Source: Streptomyces sp. NRRL S-37 (GTDB taxonomy: Bacteria; Actinomycetota; Actinomycetes; Streptomycetales; Streptomycetaceae). From it: 64,000 bases of DNA. The stretch spans positions 301,425 through 365,424 of the forward strand of contig NZ_JOIZ01000002.1 in NCBI RefSeq assembly GCF_000721605.1. The letters run 5' to 3'. Within the stretch, counting starts at the first letter, position 1. The number at the start of each line of letters is the position of its first letter. The translations under genes and the position numbers were made by a program. The notes under the pieces were generated by a model. That model had not been told where the DNA came from and did no database searches. It was given only the letters and a program-made list of their open reading frames with translations. Positions 1 to 10,100 of the stretch are shown here, one piece after another.

Positions 1-360
1 TTCATAGTTTCAACTGGGGCAGTAGGCAACATTCTGAACAATCAGGACGTTTAGGTCGCTGTAGACACGCGCACACCACTGACAGCAGATGATCGAAAAG
101 GTCTCCCGCGGCATCGTTTTCTTTCGCGCGATCTCCTGCCACCAGGCCTTTTCCCCTCTCGCGCCTTCGACGGGGGTGGCCTTCGCGGAGGCCGGGGCAG
201 CGGCTTCGTACCCCGGCGACGGGCCTCGACACTCACCCGTACGTGTGATGACGTTCAGGCTGCCGCCACTCCGTACGTGTGCATCACCTCGCGGAACCGT
301 CACCTCACGCGCCCGGAGCGGGTCCGAGCGCCGGTCTCTAGAACTCTTCGTCCTCGGCCA
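1..360. other. window edge without a supported gene
   Basis: The first about 120 bases are less GC-rich than the rest of the window. Short open frames on the minus strand reach the edge (one ends with several Cys residues near position 30-70), but none has a clear start, ribosome-binding site or recognisable family. It may be a decayed or foreign fragment. I see no RNA gene or repeat here. Confidence 0.3.
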
Positions 361-367
361 GTCGTTC

Positions 368-757
368 CTAGGGCAGGTCCCGCAGTGAGGGCTCCGCTTC
401 ACAGCCGGACGGTACGCGCGGGGAGGGCTGGAACCAGACGACGGTGAGGCGGGAGCGGTCATAGGCCGGGTCGAGCGCCTCGGACCGGAAGCTGCCGACG
501 CACGTCACGGCGGGCAGCACCTCCACGGGGCCGAAGGCACCCGCGTACTGGTCGGGGTACTCGCGCGGGGGCGGGATCAGGTGGACCGGAGCGCCGGGGA
601 AGTCGCGCTCGGCGGACCGGAGCAGCCGGTCGATCTTCCGGTCGTTGAGGGGTTTGCACGGATAGCCCTCGAGCATTCCGCCGTACGTCGACGACATCCG
701 CAGCTCGGAGAGGTCGACCGGGCGGCCGGAGTGGAGGAGGACACGGGCGAGCGACAT
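368..757 (-). CDS. hypothetical protein, about 129 residues
   Basis: I do not recognise this family. The protein has no signal peptide or membrane segment and is rich in Pro, Arg and acidic residues, with a central part that reads like a small globular domain (KIDRLLRSAERDFPGAPVHL). I chose ATG at 757 because a TAAAGT box lies seven bases upstream with no ribosome-binding site between, which fits a leaderless message; an in-frame ATG at 784 is the alternative. It is transcribed away from the prim-pol gene boundary, on the same strand. No function is proposed. Confidence 0.6.
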   Translation of the reverse strand: MSLARVLLHSGRPVDLSELRMSSTYGGMLEGYPCKPLNDRKIDRLLRSAERDFPGAPVHLIPPPREYPDQYAGAFGPVEVLPAVTCVGSFRSEALDPAYDRSRLTVVWFQPSPRVPSGCEAEPSLRDLP

Positions 758-842
758 GGTCGGCACTTTAGGGCGGTGGTGCATCGGGGTCTTTCGGTTT
801 TCGTGGGGGAACAGGGCGGCATGGGTGACGGGCGAGGGATGG

Positions 843-1715
843 TCAGGGGCGGTGCCCCGCCAGCCGTGCCGCCGACGCGATCGTCGCGCGGGCTTCGTGT
901 TCGGACAGGCCGGTGCTGAGGGCCGCGTCTACCAAGGGGGTTACCAGAGCCGGGCCGATTCCGTCCTCGTAGGCGCGGCAGGCCGCCCAGAACAGGCGGG
1001 TGTTGCGCTGGCCCTCGTGTGCCGCGAGGACGAACTGGACCAGGCCCCGGCCGTGTCCGTCGGCCGGTGGGGACGCCGGGTGGTGGGCGCGGGGCGGTGG
1101 GAGGAGCAGGCGCAGAAGGGCGGGCGGACAGGGCGCCGGGGCCAGACGCGCGGTGCCCGGGGCGGTGGTGTACGGGCCGTGGTCGGTGTGGGAACCGGGG
1201 CCGACGAGATAGCCGCCGGCGCCCCGGATGTCGATGCCGGGGGCCAGCCGGCCCGCGGAGTTGGGGACGACGACGTCCGGCGGGCCGCTCAGCCACAGGT
1301 GACGGCCGCCGCTCGGGGTGAGGACGATCACCGTGGCGGGGATCGTGAACAGGTGGCGCCGGGCCAGTTCGCGCAGGGCGGCGAACGAGTCCGTACCGGT
1401 CTTGATGTCCAGGTCGACGCCGATGAGGTGGTGCGGGGGCAGTCCGCAGGCGATGCCGTAGCCGGTGGCGCGGGGTGCGGCGGCGAACAGTGCGCGGATG
1501 CGGGCGGGATCGGTGGAGGCATCGTGGATGCCGTGGCCGAAGCGGCCGCATTCGCCGCGGCAGGGCGGACCTGACGGCTCCGGGTCGTCGCGGTGCGGGG
1601 AGCGCAGGGCCGGGAGTTTCGTCCGGGACAGGGGGATGACGGCCAGTCCGCGTTCGGCGGCTGACAGGGCGTGTGCGAGGGCCAGGGTCGCGGCCTGCCG
1701 GTCGGTGGTGGCCAT
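843..1715 (-). CDS. bifunctional DNA primase/polymerase N-terminal domain protein (prim-pol, AEP fold)
   Basis: About 290 residues matching the archaeo-eukaryotic primase-polymerase (PF09250-type) domain: an N-terminal part with WGVxVxPL-like spacing (GLAVIPLSRTKLPAL), a Cys cluster (CRGECGRFGHGIHDA) and the acidic metal-binding motif IGVDLDIK, followed by GGRHLWL with the conserved His. The C-terminal third (SEHEARATIASA) resembles the small helical tail often fused to this domain in Streptomyces. Only the prim-pol part is present, with no helicase domain. Such proteins occur on plasmids, prophages and as chromosomal copies, and are proposed to act in replication or damage tolerance. Start ATG at 1715 is preceded by an SOS-like box (separate entry), which supports a damage-related role; that last step is inference. 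Confidence 0.8.
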   Translation of the reverse strand: MATTDRQAATLALAHALSAAERGLAVIPLSRTKLPALRSPHRDDPEPSGPPCRGECGRFGHGIHDASTDPARIRALFAAAPRATGYGIACGLPPHHLIGVDLDIKTGTDSFAALRELARRHLFTIPATVIVLTPSGGRHLWLSGPPDVVVPNSAGRLAPGIDIRGAGGYLVGPGSHTDHGPYTTAPGTARLAPAPCPPALLRLLLPPPRAHHPASPPADGHGRGLVQFVLAAHEGQRNTRLFWAACRAYEDGIGPALVTPLVDAALSTGLSEHEARATIASAARLAGHRP

Positions 1716-1725
1716 GCCTCTATTT

Positions 1726-1741
1726 TCGTACGAATGTTCGA
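1726..1741. promoter_or_regulatory. candidate LexA/SOS box upstream of the prim-pol gene
   Basis: The 16-mer TCGTACGAATGTTCGA differs by one base from the actinobacterial LexA consensus TCGAAC-N4-GTTCGA. It lies 11 to 26 bases upstream of the prim-pol ATG, where LexA binding would block transcription or its early steps. Confidence 0.5.
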
Positions 1742-2086
1742 GCAAGGGAAGGGGGCTGTCCGTCGTGCCGGGGCGGGGGCGGCGGGTGGCGGGGATGGCG
1801 GAACGCTTCATCCCTTACGGGAGCGGGGCGGGGTTCTCCCCTAGGAAAAGGGTGGGATTCAAGGGGCGCGTCAGGGTTTATCGCCTTGTCGTCACACTTG
1901 CGTGCGAATAACGGTGTCCAGGGTGGTTCGCGAGGGTTTCCCCGGGCAGCCTTGATCTCGCGACGTCGTCCACAGCGCCGGGGCGGGGGGACAACTTCCC
2001 TGGTAACAGCCGTACTTCACACACGCACGGTCATGAGCCGCACACGGTCATGAGCCGGTGCGTCCTTGTTCTGGAGGGAACACACC
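1742..2086. other. intergenic region between divergent genes
   Basis: This stretch separates the minus-strand prim-pol gene from the plus-strand secreted-protein gene and must hold the promoter of the latter. A ribosome-binding site GGAGGGA at 2073-2079 precedes its start. I see no ORF with coding character and no RNA gene. Confidence 0.4.
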
Positions 2087-2410
2087 ATGGCAAGCATCCG
2101 TACCGCCCGCGTCATCGCCGCGGTCTCCGCCCTGCCGCTCGCGGCCGCCCTCTTCACCGGCGTCGCGGCGGCGGACGGCGGCGCCCTCGCGGACGACGGA
2201 TCGAACGCGACGGCCACCAGTTCCGAGAACGACGCCCTGGGCAGCGGTGTCGGCGGCGACAACTTCGGCAACTCGGCCACCACGCAGCAGCAGGCCACCG
2301 GAGCCGGCGCCACGAACCAGAACAACACCGCCCAGGTCACCGGCTCCGCCTTCACGGCCGTCAACCAGGGCAACGACAACGTGGCCATCGTCTTCACCCC
2401 GCTGTGGTGA
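2087..2410 (+). CDS. small secreted Asn/Gln/Gly-rich protein
   Basis: A 107-residue preprotein. Residues 1-29 form a Sec signal peptide (positive N-end, Ala/Leu/Val core, likely cleavage in GVAAA before DGG). The mature chain has no Cys and is full of Asn, Gln, Gly, Thr and Ala; blocks such as GDNFGNSATTQQ, TNQNNTAQVTG and AVNQGNDN repeat with a rough 20-residue spacing like curlin or rodlin beta-repeats. Streptomyces secretes comparable small proteins onto aerial hyphae, but I do not assign it to chaplins or rodlins, whose signature residues I do not see. A surface-fibre or spore-coat role is inference. The start ATG has a strong GGAGGGA seven bases upstream. Confidence 0.65.
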   Translation: MASIRTARVIAAVSALPLAAALFTGVAAADGGALADDGSNATATSSENDALGSGVGGDNFGNSATTQQQATGAGATNQNNTAQVTGSAFTAVNQGNDNVAIVFTPLW

Positions 2411-2650
2411 GGCCGGCGCCCTGACCGTGCGGGCGTGCTTCGTGGGGTGCGGGGCGTCCGGGCGGCGGTGCTTCGGTGTCGTCGCCCGGTCGTTCCAGGG
2501 GCGCTCCCTCGGGGTCCGACCCGCAGTACCCCTCACCCACCGGTCCACCTTCAGGAGGTGCAGCCGGCCCCACCCCTACAACCTGAGGGGGACGTGCCTT
2601 CGGGACCTGCGGGCGATCCGCCGGACCGGCCCCGCTCATAGCGTGGAGCC

Positions 2651-3217
2651 ATGACCACACCCGTCTGCACCAGCGCTTCGAAAGCCGCCACTCCAGCGAC
2701 AGCGGCGCAGACCCTCCCGTACCCGTCGTTCTCGTCGTACATGAGGGCTCGCCAGCCGGTGCTCCTGCGTACCGCCCGGTCGCTGACCGGGAACCCGAGC
2801 GACGCGGAGGACCTGCTGCAGACCGCGCTCACCAAGACGTACGTCGCCTGGGAGCGCATAGAGGACCACCGGGCGCTCGACGGCTACGTGCGCCGGGCGC
2901 TGCTGAACACGCGCACCTCGCAGTGGCGCAAGCGCAAGGTCGACGAGTTCACCTGCGACGAGCTGCCCGAGCCCGACCCGGTGCCCGGCGGCGACGACCC
3001 GGCCGAGCAGCAGGCGCTGCGTGACGCGATGTGGCGGGCGATCATGCGGCTGCCCGCGCGGCAGCGGGCGATGGTCGTGCTGCGGTACTACGAGGACCTC
3101 AGCGAGGCGCAGACGGCCGAGGTGCTCGGCGTCTCGGTGGGCACGGTGAAGTCGGCCGTGTCGAGGGCGCTCGGCAAGCTCCGCGAGGACGCCGAACTGG
3201 GGCTCGTCCGCGGCTGA
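2651..3217 (+). CDS. ECF RNA polymerase sigma factor, SigE (SigE-70 family) type
   Basis: 188 residues with sigma region 2 (SYMRARQPVLLRTARSLTGN followed by the ALTKTYVAWERI helix) and region 4 with its helix-turn-helix (LSEAQTAEVLGVSVGTVKSAVSRALGKL). Regions 1 and 3 are absent, as in extracytoplasmic-function sigma factors; the length is typical for the Streptomyces SigE-like group often written SigE family. No anti-sigma gene lies beside it, so its control is not visible. A TAGCGT box ends six bases before the ATG, which suggests leaderless translation, although GGAG directly precedes the start. Downstream is an acyl-CoA ligase on the same strand but with its own operator. Confidence 0.85.
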   Translation: MTTPVCTSASKAATPATAAQTLPYPSFSSYMRARQPVLLRTARSLTGNPSDAEDLLQTALTKTYVAWERIEDHRALDGYVRRALLNTRTSQWRKRKVDEFTCDELPEPDPVPGGDDPAEQQALRDAMWRAIMRLPARQRAMVVLRYYEDLSEAQTAEVLGVSVGTVKSAVSRALGKLREDAELGLVRG

Positions 3218-3267
3218 CACGCTCCGGTCCGCCGACGCGGCGTGATCGATCATTCGCTCCCCTAGTG

Positions 3268-3285
3268 ACATACCGCGCGGTATGT
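3268..3285. promoter_or_regulatory. perfect 18-bp palindrome, probable TetR-family operator
   Basis: ACATACCGCGCGGTATGT is a perfect inverted repeat 58 bases before the acyl-CoA ligase start. The core TACCGNNCGGTA is of the kind bound by TetR-family repressors of fatty-acid degradation genes. The matching repressor is not adjacent in this window. Confidence 0.55.
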
Positions 3286-3342
3286 GCGCAGAATCGGCGC
3301 AACTCTTACCGCCCCGCAGGCAATGTCGCCCAGGAGGACGCC

Positions 3343-4998
<1,656 letters not shown>

Positions 4999-5016
4999 CA
5001 CGGCGTACGCCGGACG

Positions 5017-5051
5017 CGCCGGGCGGTGAGGCGGAACCTCACCGCCCGGCG
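5017..5051. terminator. bidirectional terminator hairpin between convergent genes
   Basis: A perfect 15-bp stem (arms 5017-5031 and 5037-5051) with a five-base loop lies between the ends of the acyl-CoA ligase (plus) and the MFS gene (minus). Confidence 0.7.
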
Positions 5052-5118
5052 GCGTGTGGCTCCGTCACCGGTGGAGGGGCGAGCCGTACGGCGACGGCCG
5101 CCACCGCCGGCACCACCC

Positions 5119-6348
5119 TCACCGCCGTACCGCCGTGCTCCCCCATCCCAGCGCCAGCCAGACCGCCGCCACCGCCGACACCCCGCTCCAGCCGAAGTGG
5201 GTGAAGGCGCTGCCCGCGAGGGCCGAGGCGGTGGCGCCGCCGGCGAAGCCGGAGACGACATAGGCCGTGTTGGCGACGGCCGGGCTGGAGGTGGTGGTCA
5301 GGGCGAGGGTCTGGTTGGCGACGTGGGAGGCGACCAGGGCCGCGTGGATCGCGACCGCGGCGACGAACAGCGCCCAGACGACCTGCCCGCCCAGCCAGAA
5401 CAGCGGCACGGAGACGGCCGCGAGCAGATACGCACTCCGTACGACCCGGGCGGCGCCGAAACGGTCGACCAGCCCGCCCGCCAGCGGTGCCACCGCGCTC
5501 GCCGCGAGCCCGAAGAGCCCGAACAGTCCGGCGGTGGCGGTGGACAGGCCGTAGGCCGGGCCCGTCAGCAGCAGGGCGAGCGAGGTCCACAGGGCGCTCC
5601 ACGCGCCGAACATCCCCGCCTGGCGCACCGACGCGCGCCACAGGTCGGGCGAGCGGCGCAGCAGCCCGGGCAGCGCGGCGAGGCCGCCGAACAGCGAGCC
5701 GTCGCGGCGGCGCCGTCCGGACGGCAGGACCAGGGCGGTGGCGATGCCCAGAGTGAGCGTGAGGACGGCCGCGCCCGCGAACACCCACCGCCAGCCGAAG
5801 GCCTCCCCGGCGAGACCGCCGAGGACCCGGGCCGCGACGATGCCGGTGAACAGGCCGGCGATCACGGCCGCGACATGGCGGGCGCGGCGGGCGGCGGGGG
5901 CGCGTTCGGCGACCAGCGGGACGAGGAGCTGCGGTACGACGGTCCCGGCCGAGGCGACGAACACGGCGGCCGCCAGTGCGCCCGTGCCGGGGGCGACGGC
6001 GGCGGCGAGCAGGGCCACGGTGGTGACCAGGGTGAGGACGGTGACCAGCCGGCGCCGGTCGGCGGTGTCGCCGAGCGGGGCGAAGAAGAGCAGGCCGACG
6101 GCGTACCCGAGCTGGGCGACCGAGGCGATCCAGGCCACGGCCGACGACGTGGAGCCGAAGTCGCGGGCGATCAGGGAGAGCAGGGGCGCGGCGAGGTAGA
6201 TGTTGGCGGCCGTGACCGCGGTGCACACGGCGATGAGCGTGAGGAACGCACCGGAGCCGCGGGACGGGCCCGGACCCGGATGCCGATCGGGAGTGGTGAC
6301 CGGTGGCCTGCGGGCGGACCGGCCGGTGGCGCTGGGCGCTGAGGACAT
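5119..6348 (-). CDS. MFS drug-type exporter (SCO4007-like)
   Basis: About 409 residues with twelve predicted membrane helices and no large loops, in the DHA1/AraJ-like branch of the major facilitator superfamily. Motif-A-like segments follow helices 2 (FAPLGDTADRRRLV) and 8 (LAGGLVDRFGAARV). It is expected to expel small lipophilic compounds from the cytoplasmic membrane by proton antiport. It is divergent from the TetR gene at 6466, with two look-alike operators in the 117-bp gap, exactly the layout of S. coelicolor SCO4007/SCO4008, where the repressor controls the exporter in response to cationic dyes. I chose ATG at 6348; an upstream in-frame start at 6381 would overlap an operator. Confidence 0.85.
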   Translation of the reverse strand: MSSAPSATGRSARRPPVTTPDRHPGPGPSRGSGAFLTLIAVCTAVTAANIYLAAPLLSLIARDFGSTSSAVAWIASVAQLGYAVGLLFFAPLGDTADRRRLVTVLTLVTTVALLAAAVAPGTGALAAAVFVASAGTVVPQLLVPLVAERAPAARRARHVAAVIAGLFTGIVAARVLGGLAGEAFGWRWVFAGAAVLTLTLGIATALVLPSGRRRRDGSLFGGLAALPGLLRRSPDLWRASVRQAGMFGAWSALWTSLALLLTGPAYGLSTATAGLFGLFGLAASAVAPLAGGLVDRFGAARVVRSAYLLAAVSVPLFWLGGQVVWALFVAAVAIHAALVASHVANQTLALTTTSSPAVANTAYVVSGFAGGATASALAGSAFTHFGWSGVSAVAAVWLALGWGSTAVRR

Positions 6349-6379
6349 GAGCGGGATACCCCTTCGAGCCTGCTCTAAC

Positions 6380-6395
6380 AACTAACTGGTTGGTT
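6380..6395. promoter_or_regulatory. TetR operator copy 1 (AACTAA-N4-TTGGTT)
   Basis: AACTAACTGGTTGGTT is an imperfect inverted repeat just upstream of the MFS start, matching operator copy 2 in arm sequence and four-base centre. Confidence 0.55.
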
Positions 6396-6438
6396 GGCTG
6401 ATGAGGGAACAGTCTGGACTTCCGCCGGATTCCCTGTC

Positions 6439-6454
6439 AACCAAACAGTTGGTT
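6439..6454. promoter_or_regulatory. TetR operator copy 2 (AACCAA-N4-TTGGTT)
   Basis: AACCAAACAGTTGGTT has perfect six-base arms. It ends 11 bases before the TetR start, so the repressor probably controls itself as well as the exporter. Confidence 0.6.
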
Positions 6455-6465
6455 ACCCTGTCCTC

Positions 6466-7044
6466 ATGGCAGTCAGGGACCCCGAGGCCACCAAGGCCCG
6501 GATCTTCGAGGCGGCGGTCGCAGAGTTCGCCCGCCACGGCATCGCCGGCGCCCGCATCGACCGCATCGCGGCCGAGGCGAAGGCCAACAAGCAGCTCATC
6601 TACGCCTACTTCGGCAACAAGGCGGAGCTGTTCGCGATCGTCCTGGAGCGGAAGATGCTGGACCTCGCCGAGTCCGTCCCCGTCGACCCGGACGACATCG
6701 AGGGCTGGGTCGACCGGCTGATGGACTACCACGCCGCCCACCCCGAACTGCTGCGCCTGCTCTTCTGGGAGGGCCTGGAGTACGGCACCGACGAGCTGCC
6801 CCACGAGGGCGAACGCCAGGAGCACTACGTCCGCAAGGTCGCCCTGCTCCGGGACGGCCAGGAGCGGGGCGTCGTCACCGACGCCATCCCGGCCGGCGAC
6901 CTGCTGTTCCTGCTGACCGCGCTGGCCAACTGGACGGCCGTCGTCCCGCAGATGCGCCGCATCCTGGTCGGCGGGGAGGCGGACGACCGTGCCCGGCTGC
7001 GCGCGTCCGTGAAGGAGGCGGCCCGCCGCCTGGCCGCCCGCTGA
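6466..7044 (+). CDS. TetR-family transcriptional repressor (SCO4008-like)
   Basis: 192 residues. The N-terminal 50 residues form the TetR helix-turn-helix (ATKARIFEAAVAEFARHGIAG through KQLIYAYFGNKAELF), and the rest is the helical ligand-binding and dimerisation domain. The divergent MFS gene and the two inverted repeats between them indicate a local repressor that is released when a toxic ligand binds. The S. coelicolor counterpart SCO4008 is known to bind methylene blue and similar cationic compounds; transfer of that ligand specificity here is inference. The ATG at 6466 is the first start downstream of operator 2. Confidence 0.88.
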   Translation: MAVRDPEATKARIFEAAVAEFARHGIAGARIDRIAAEAKANKQLIYAYFGNKAELFAIVLERKMLDLAESVPVDPDDIEGWVDRLMDYHAAHPELLRLLFWEGLEYGTDELPHEGERQEHYVRKVALLRDGQERGVVTDAIPAGDLLFLLTALANWTAVVPQMRRILVGGEADDRARLRASVKEAARRLAAR

Positions 7045-7125
7045 CGGCGGTGCGCGCAGCCGGTGCCGACGGGCCGACTCCCGCCGTGCCGCATCAGCCG
7101 GCCGGTGCGCGCAGCCGGGTGCGGG

Positions 7126-10100
7126 TCAGTTGGTCCCGATCCGCGACAGCAGGTCGACGAGCCTGTCCTGCACCTCTTCGCTGGTGGACCGCTCCGCAAG
7201 GAACAGCACCGTCTCGCCGGAGGCCAGCCGCGGCAGGTCCGCCTGGCCGACGGCGGCCGTGTAGACGACGAGCGGGGTGCGGGTGAGCTGTCCGTTCGCC
7301 CGCAGCCAGTCGACGATCCCGGCGGGCCCGGCCTGGCGCGGGTGCACCCGCATCAGGTCCATCACCACCAGGTTCGGCCGGAACTGCCCCGCCAGCGCCA
7401 CCGCGTCGGCGTCACTCGCGGCCCGCGCGACCTGCATCCCGCGCCGCTCCAGCGTCCCGGTCAGCGCCAGCGCGATCTCCGCGTGCTCCTCGATCAGCAG
7501 CACGCGCGGGGGGTGCTGATCGCTGTCGCGCGGCGCGAGCGCCTTCAGCAGTACGGCGGGATCGGCGCCGTACGCGGCGTCGCGCGAGGCCTGTCCGAGC
7601 CCGGCCGTGACCAGCACCGGCACTTCGGCGGCCACCGCGGCCTGCCGCAGCGACTGCAGGGCCGTACGGGTGATCGGCCCGGTCAGCGGGTCCACGAACA
7701 GCGCGGCGGGGAACGCCGCGATCTGCGCGTCGACCTCCTCGCGCGAGTGCACGATCACCGGCCGGTAGCCGCGGTCGCTCAGCGCCTGCTGGGTGGTGAC
7801 GTCCGGCGCGGGCCACACCAGCAGCCGGCGCGGGTTGTCCAGCGGCTCCGGCGGCAGCTCGTCGTCCATCGGCTGCGGACGCGGCGGGTCCGCCACCTCG
7901 ACGGCCCCGCCCGGACCGTCCAGCGGCTCGGGCCCCTCGGCGGCGTTCGCGTCGGGCGCCCCTATGGCGTACGACCGTCCGGTGCCCTCGGTCCCCGGCG
8001 CGAGCCGGGAGTGCGCCGGGGCGTGTGCGTGCGCGCCGGCGGGTACGGGCTCGGCCGGCGGATGAGGGCGCGCGTTCTGCTCGCCGCCCGCGGCCGGTTC
8101 GGGGCGCGTACCGAGCTTGCGGCGGCGGCCGGAGCCGCCCGGCTGGTGCGGGGGAGGCGTGGCCGACGGCAGCGGCTGCTGCACCTGGGCGGCCTGCCGG
8201 TTGAACGGCACACCCTGCCCCAGCGTCCGCACGCTGATCGCCCGCCCCTGCGTGGAGTTCGGATCGACCGGCGCCGAGGCCTCCGCCGGCAACGGCTGAG
8301 CGGCCCGCCGCGCCGGCGCGCCCTCGGGCGGCAACGGGGTGCCGGCGGCGGGGGTCGGCTGCGGCGGGCCCGCGGCCGCCGGTACGGCCGTACCGGCACC
8401 GGAGGTGTCACCGGCGGCGGGCCACTGCTGCGGGACGGGACCACCTCCGGCCGCGGCACCCGACCCGGGCGCGGCCTCGGCGGGAAGCGGCTGAGCGACG
8501 GGAAGCGGCTGCGCCGCCTGCCCCTGCGGGGGTACGGCGGCACCGGGAGCCGGTACCGGGGCGCCGGGTGCCGGGGGCGTGGCGCCCGGCGGCGGTACGG
8601 CGGTGCTGTGTGCGGCTACGGGAGCCCCTTGCGGGGGGACGGCCGCGCCTTGTGCGGGCACGGATGCGGCCTGCGGCGCGGCGGACGTGCCCTGCGGGGG
8701 GACGGCGGCACCGTGTGCCGGTACCGGGGTCCCCTGCGGAGGAACGGCCGCGCCCTGTGCGGGTACGGGAGCTCCGTGCGCCGGGGGCGTGGCGCCCTGC
8801 GGCGGGACAGCGGCACCGTGTGCCGGTACCGGAGCCCCCTGCGGAGGAACAGCCGCGCCCTGTGCGGGCACGGGAGCGCCCTGCGCCGGAGCCGCGGCAC
8901 CTTGCACCGGGACCGCGGCACCGGGTGCCGGAACAGGAGCGCCGGGTGCCGGGACCGCGGAGCCCTGCGGCGGGACCGCGGCACTGTGTGCGGCTACGGG
9001 AGCCCCTTGCGGGGGAACGGCCGCGCCCTGTGCGGGCACGGGTGCGCCCTGCGGCGCGGCGGACGTGCCCTGCGGCGGAACCGCGGCCCCCTGGGCCGGA
9101 ACAGCCGTCCCCTGTGCCGGTACGGGAGCCCCCGGCGGCGGGACCGGAGTCCCCTGAGGCGCGGCAGGCACCCCCTGCGCGGGTGCCGCCTCCCACGGCG
9201 CCGAAGCCCCCGGAGCCTGGACGGTCGCCGCCTGGGCGGCCGGAACGGGAGCCCCGGTGGGTGCGCCGTCGGGCCCTGCCGGCTGGGCGGCGGCCCGCCG
9301 GCGGCGGCCCGTCGGTGCGCTGGTGGGGTGCGGCTGCGGCGGGGTGTGGTCGTCGGCCTGGTCGTGCGGAACGGCGTCATGGCGGCCGTTGTCGACCCGG
9401 GCCTGTCCGGCAGCCCCGACAGACTCGATCCGCCCGGTCGCGTCGGCCTGTCCGATCGCCTCGGCCTGGGCGGGCAGGCCGGTGTGCTGTTCCTGGTCCG
9501 CCTCGGCCGGTGGCAGCGCGAACACCGTACGGGGCGCCGCCTCCTGCGCCGCCGCCCGCTCGGTGGCGGCGGCCAGCGCACGCCGGCGCCGTCCCGTCGG
9601 CTGCGCCTGCGCCTGCTCCGAAGCCTGAGCCGGAACATGCACCGCGACCTCGGTCTGCGGGGTGCCGGACGGCGCGGGCAGCGCCGGCGGCAGCGCGTGC
9701 TGTTCGCCGGACCCCTGCCGGGCGCGCTGCCCGGACGGCCCCGGCACCCCCTGCGGCGGTACGGTCCCGCCCAGCCCGGTGTTCGACGCGGCGGCCCCCG
9801 CCGCGTGCTCGGCGGCGGTGACGACGGCCCCCTCGGACACCCCGGCGGCCCCGGCGAGCTCGACCTCGGCACCCACCGCGGCCGGCGCGTCCTCGGCCGG
9901 CCGGCCGCGCCGCCGCCCGGTGCCGCCGGACGCCTGCGCGGGCTCGTCGTCGACGGCGGCGGCCGCCCGGCGCCTGCGCCGTCCGGTGGGCGCGGAGTCC
10001 GTACCGGAACCGTCGTCCGGACCCGGCACCTCGCTCTCCAGGAAGGCGTCCACGGACGCGCGCCGCGCCCGGCGCCGCCCGCCGCCGGCGGGGACCGGCT

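Noticed and set aside
10..462. Left-edge minus-strand open frame with Cys-rich end
   Set aside because: No start site and no domain; other frames are equally open. Kept only as an unassigned edge region.
8560..9190. Possible CRISPR or intergenic repeat array
   Set aside because: The repeats are in frame inside a protein gene, vary in length and have no spacers; no CRISPR array was seen anywhere in the window.
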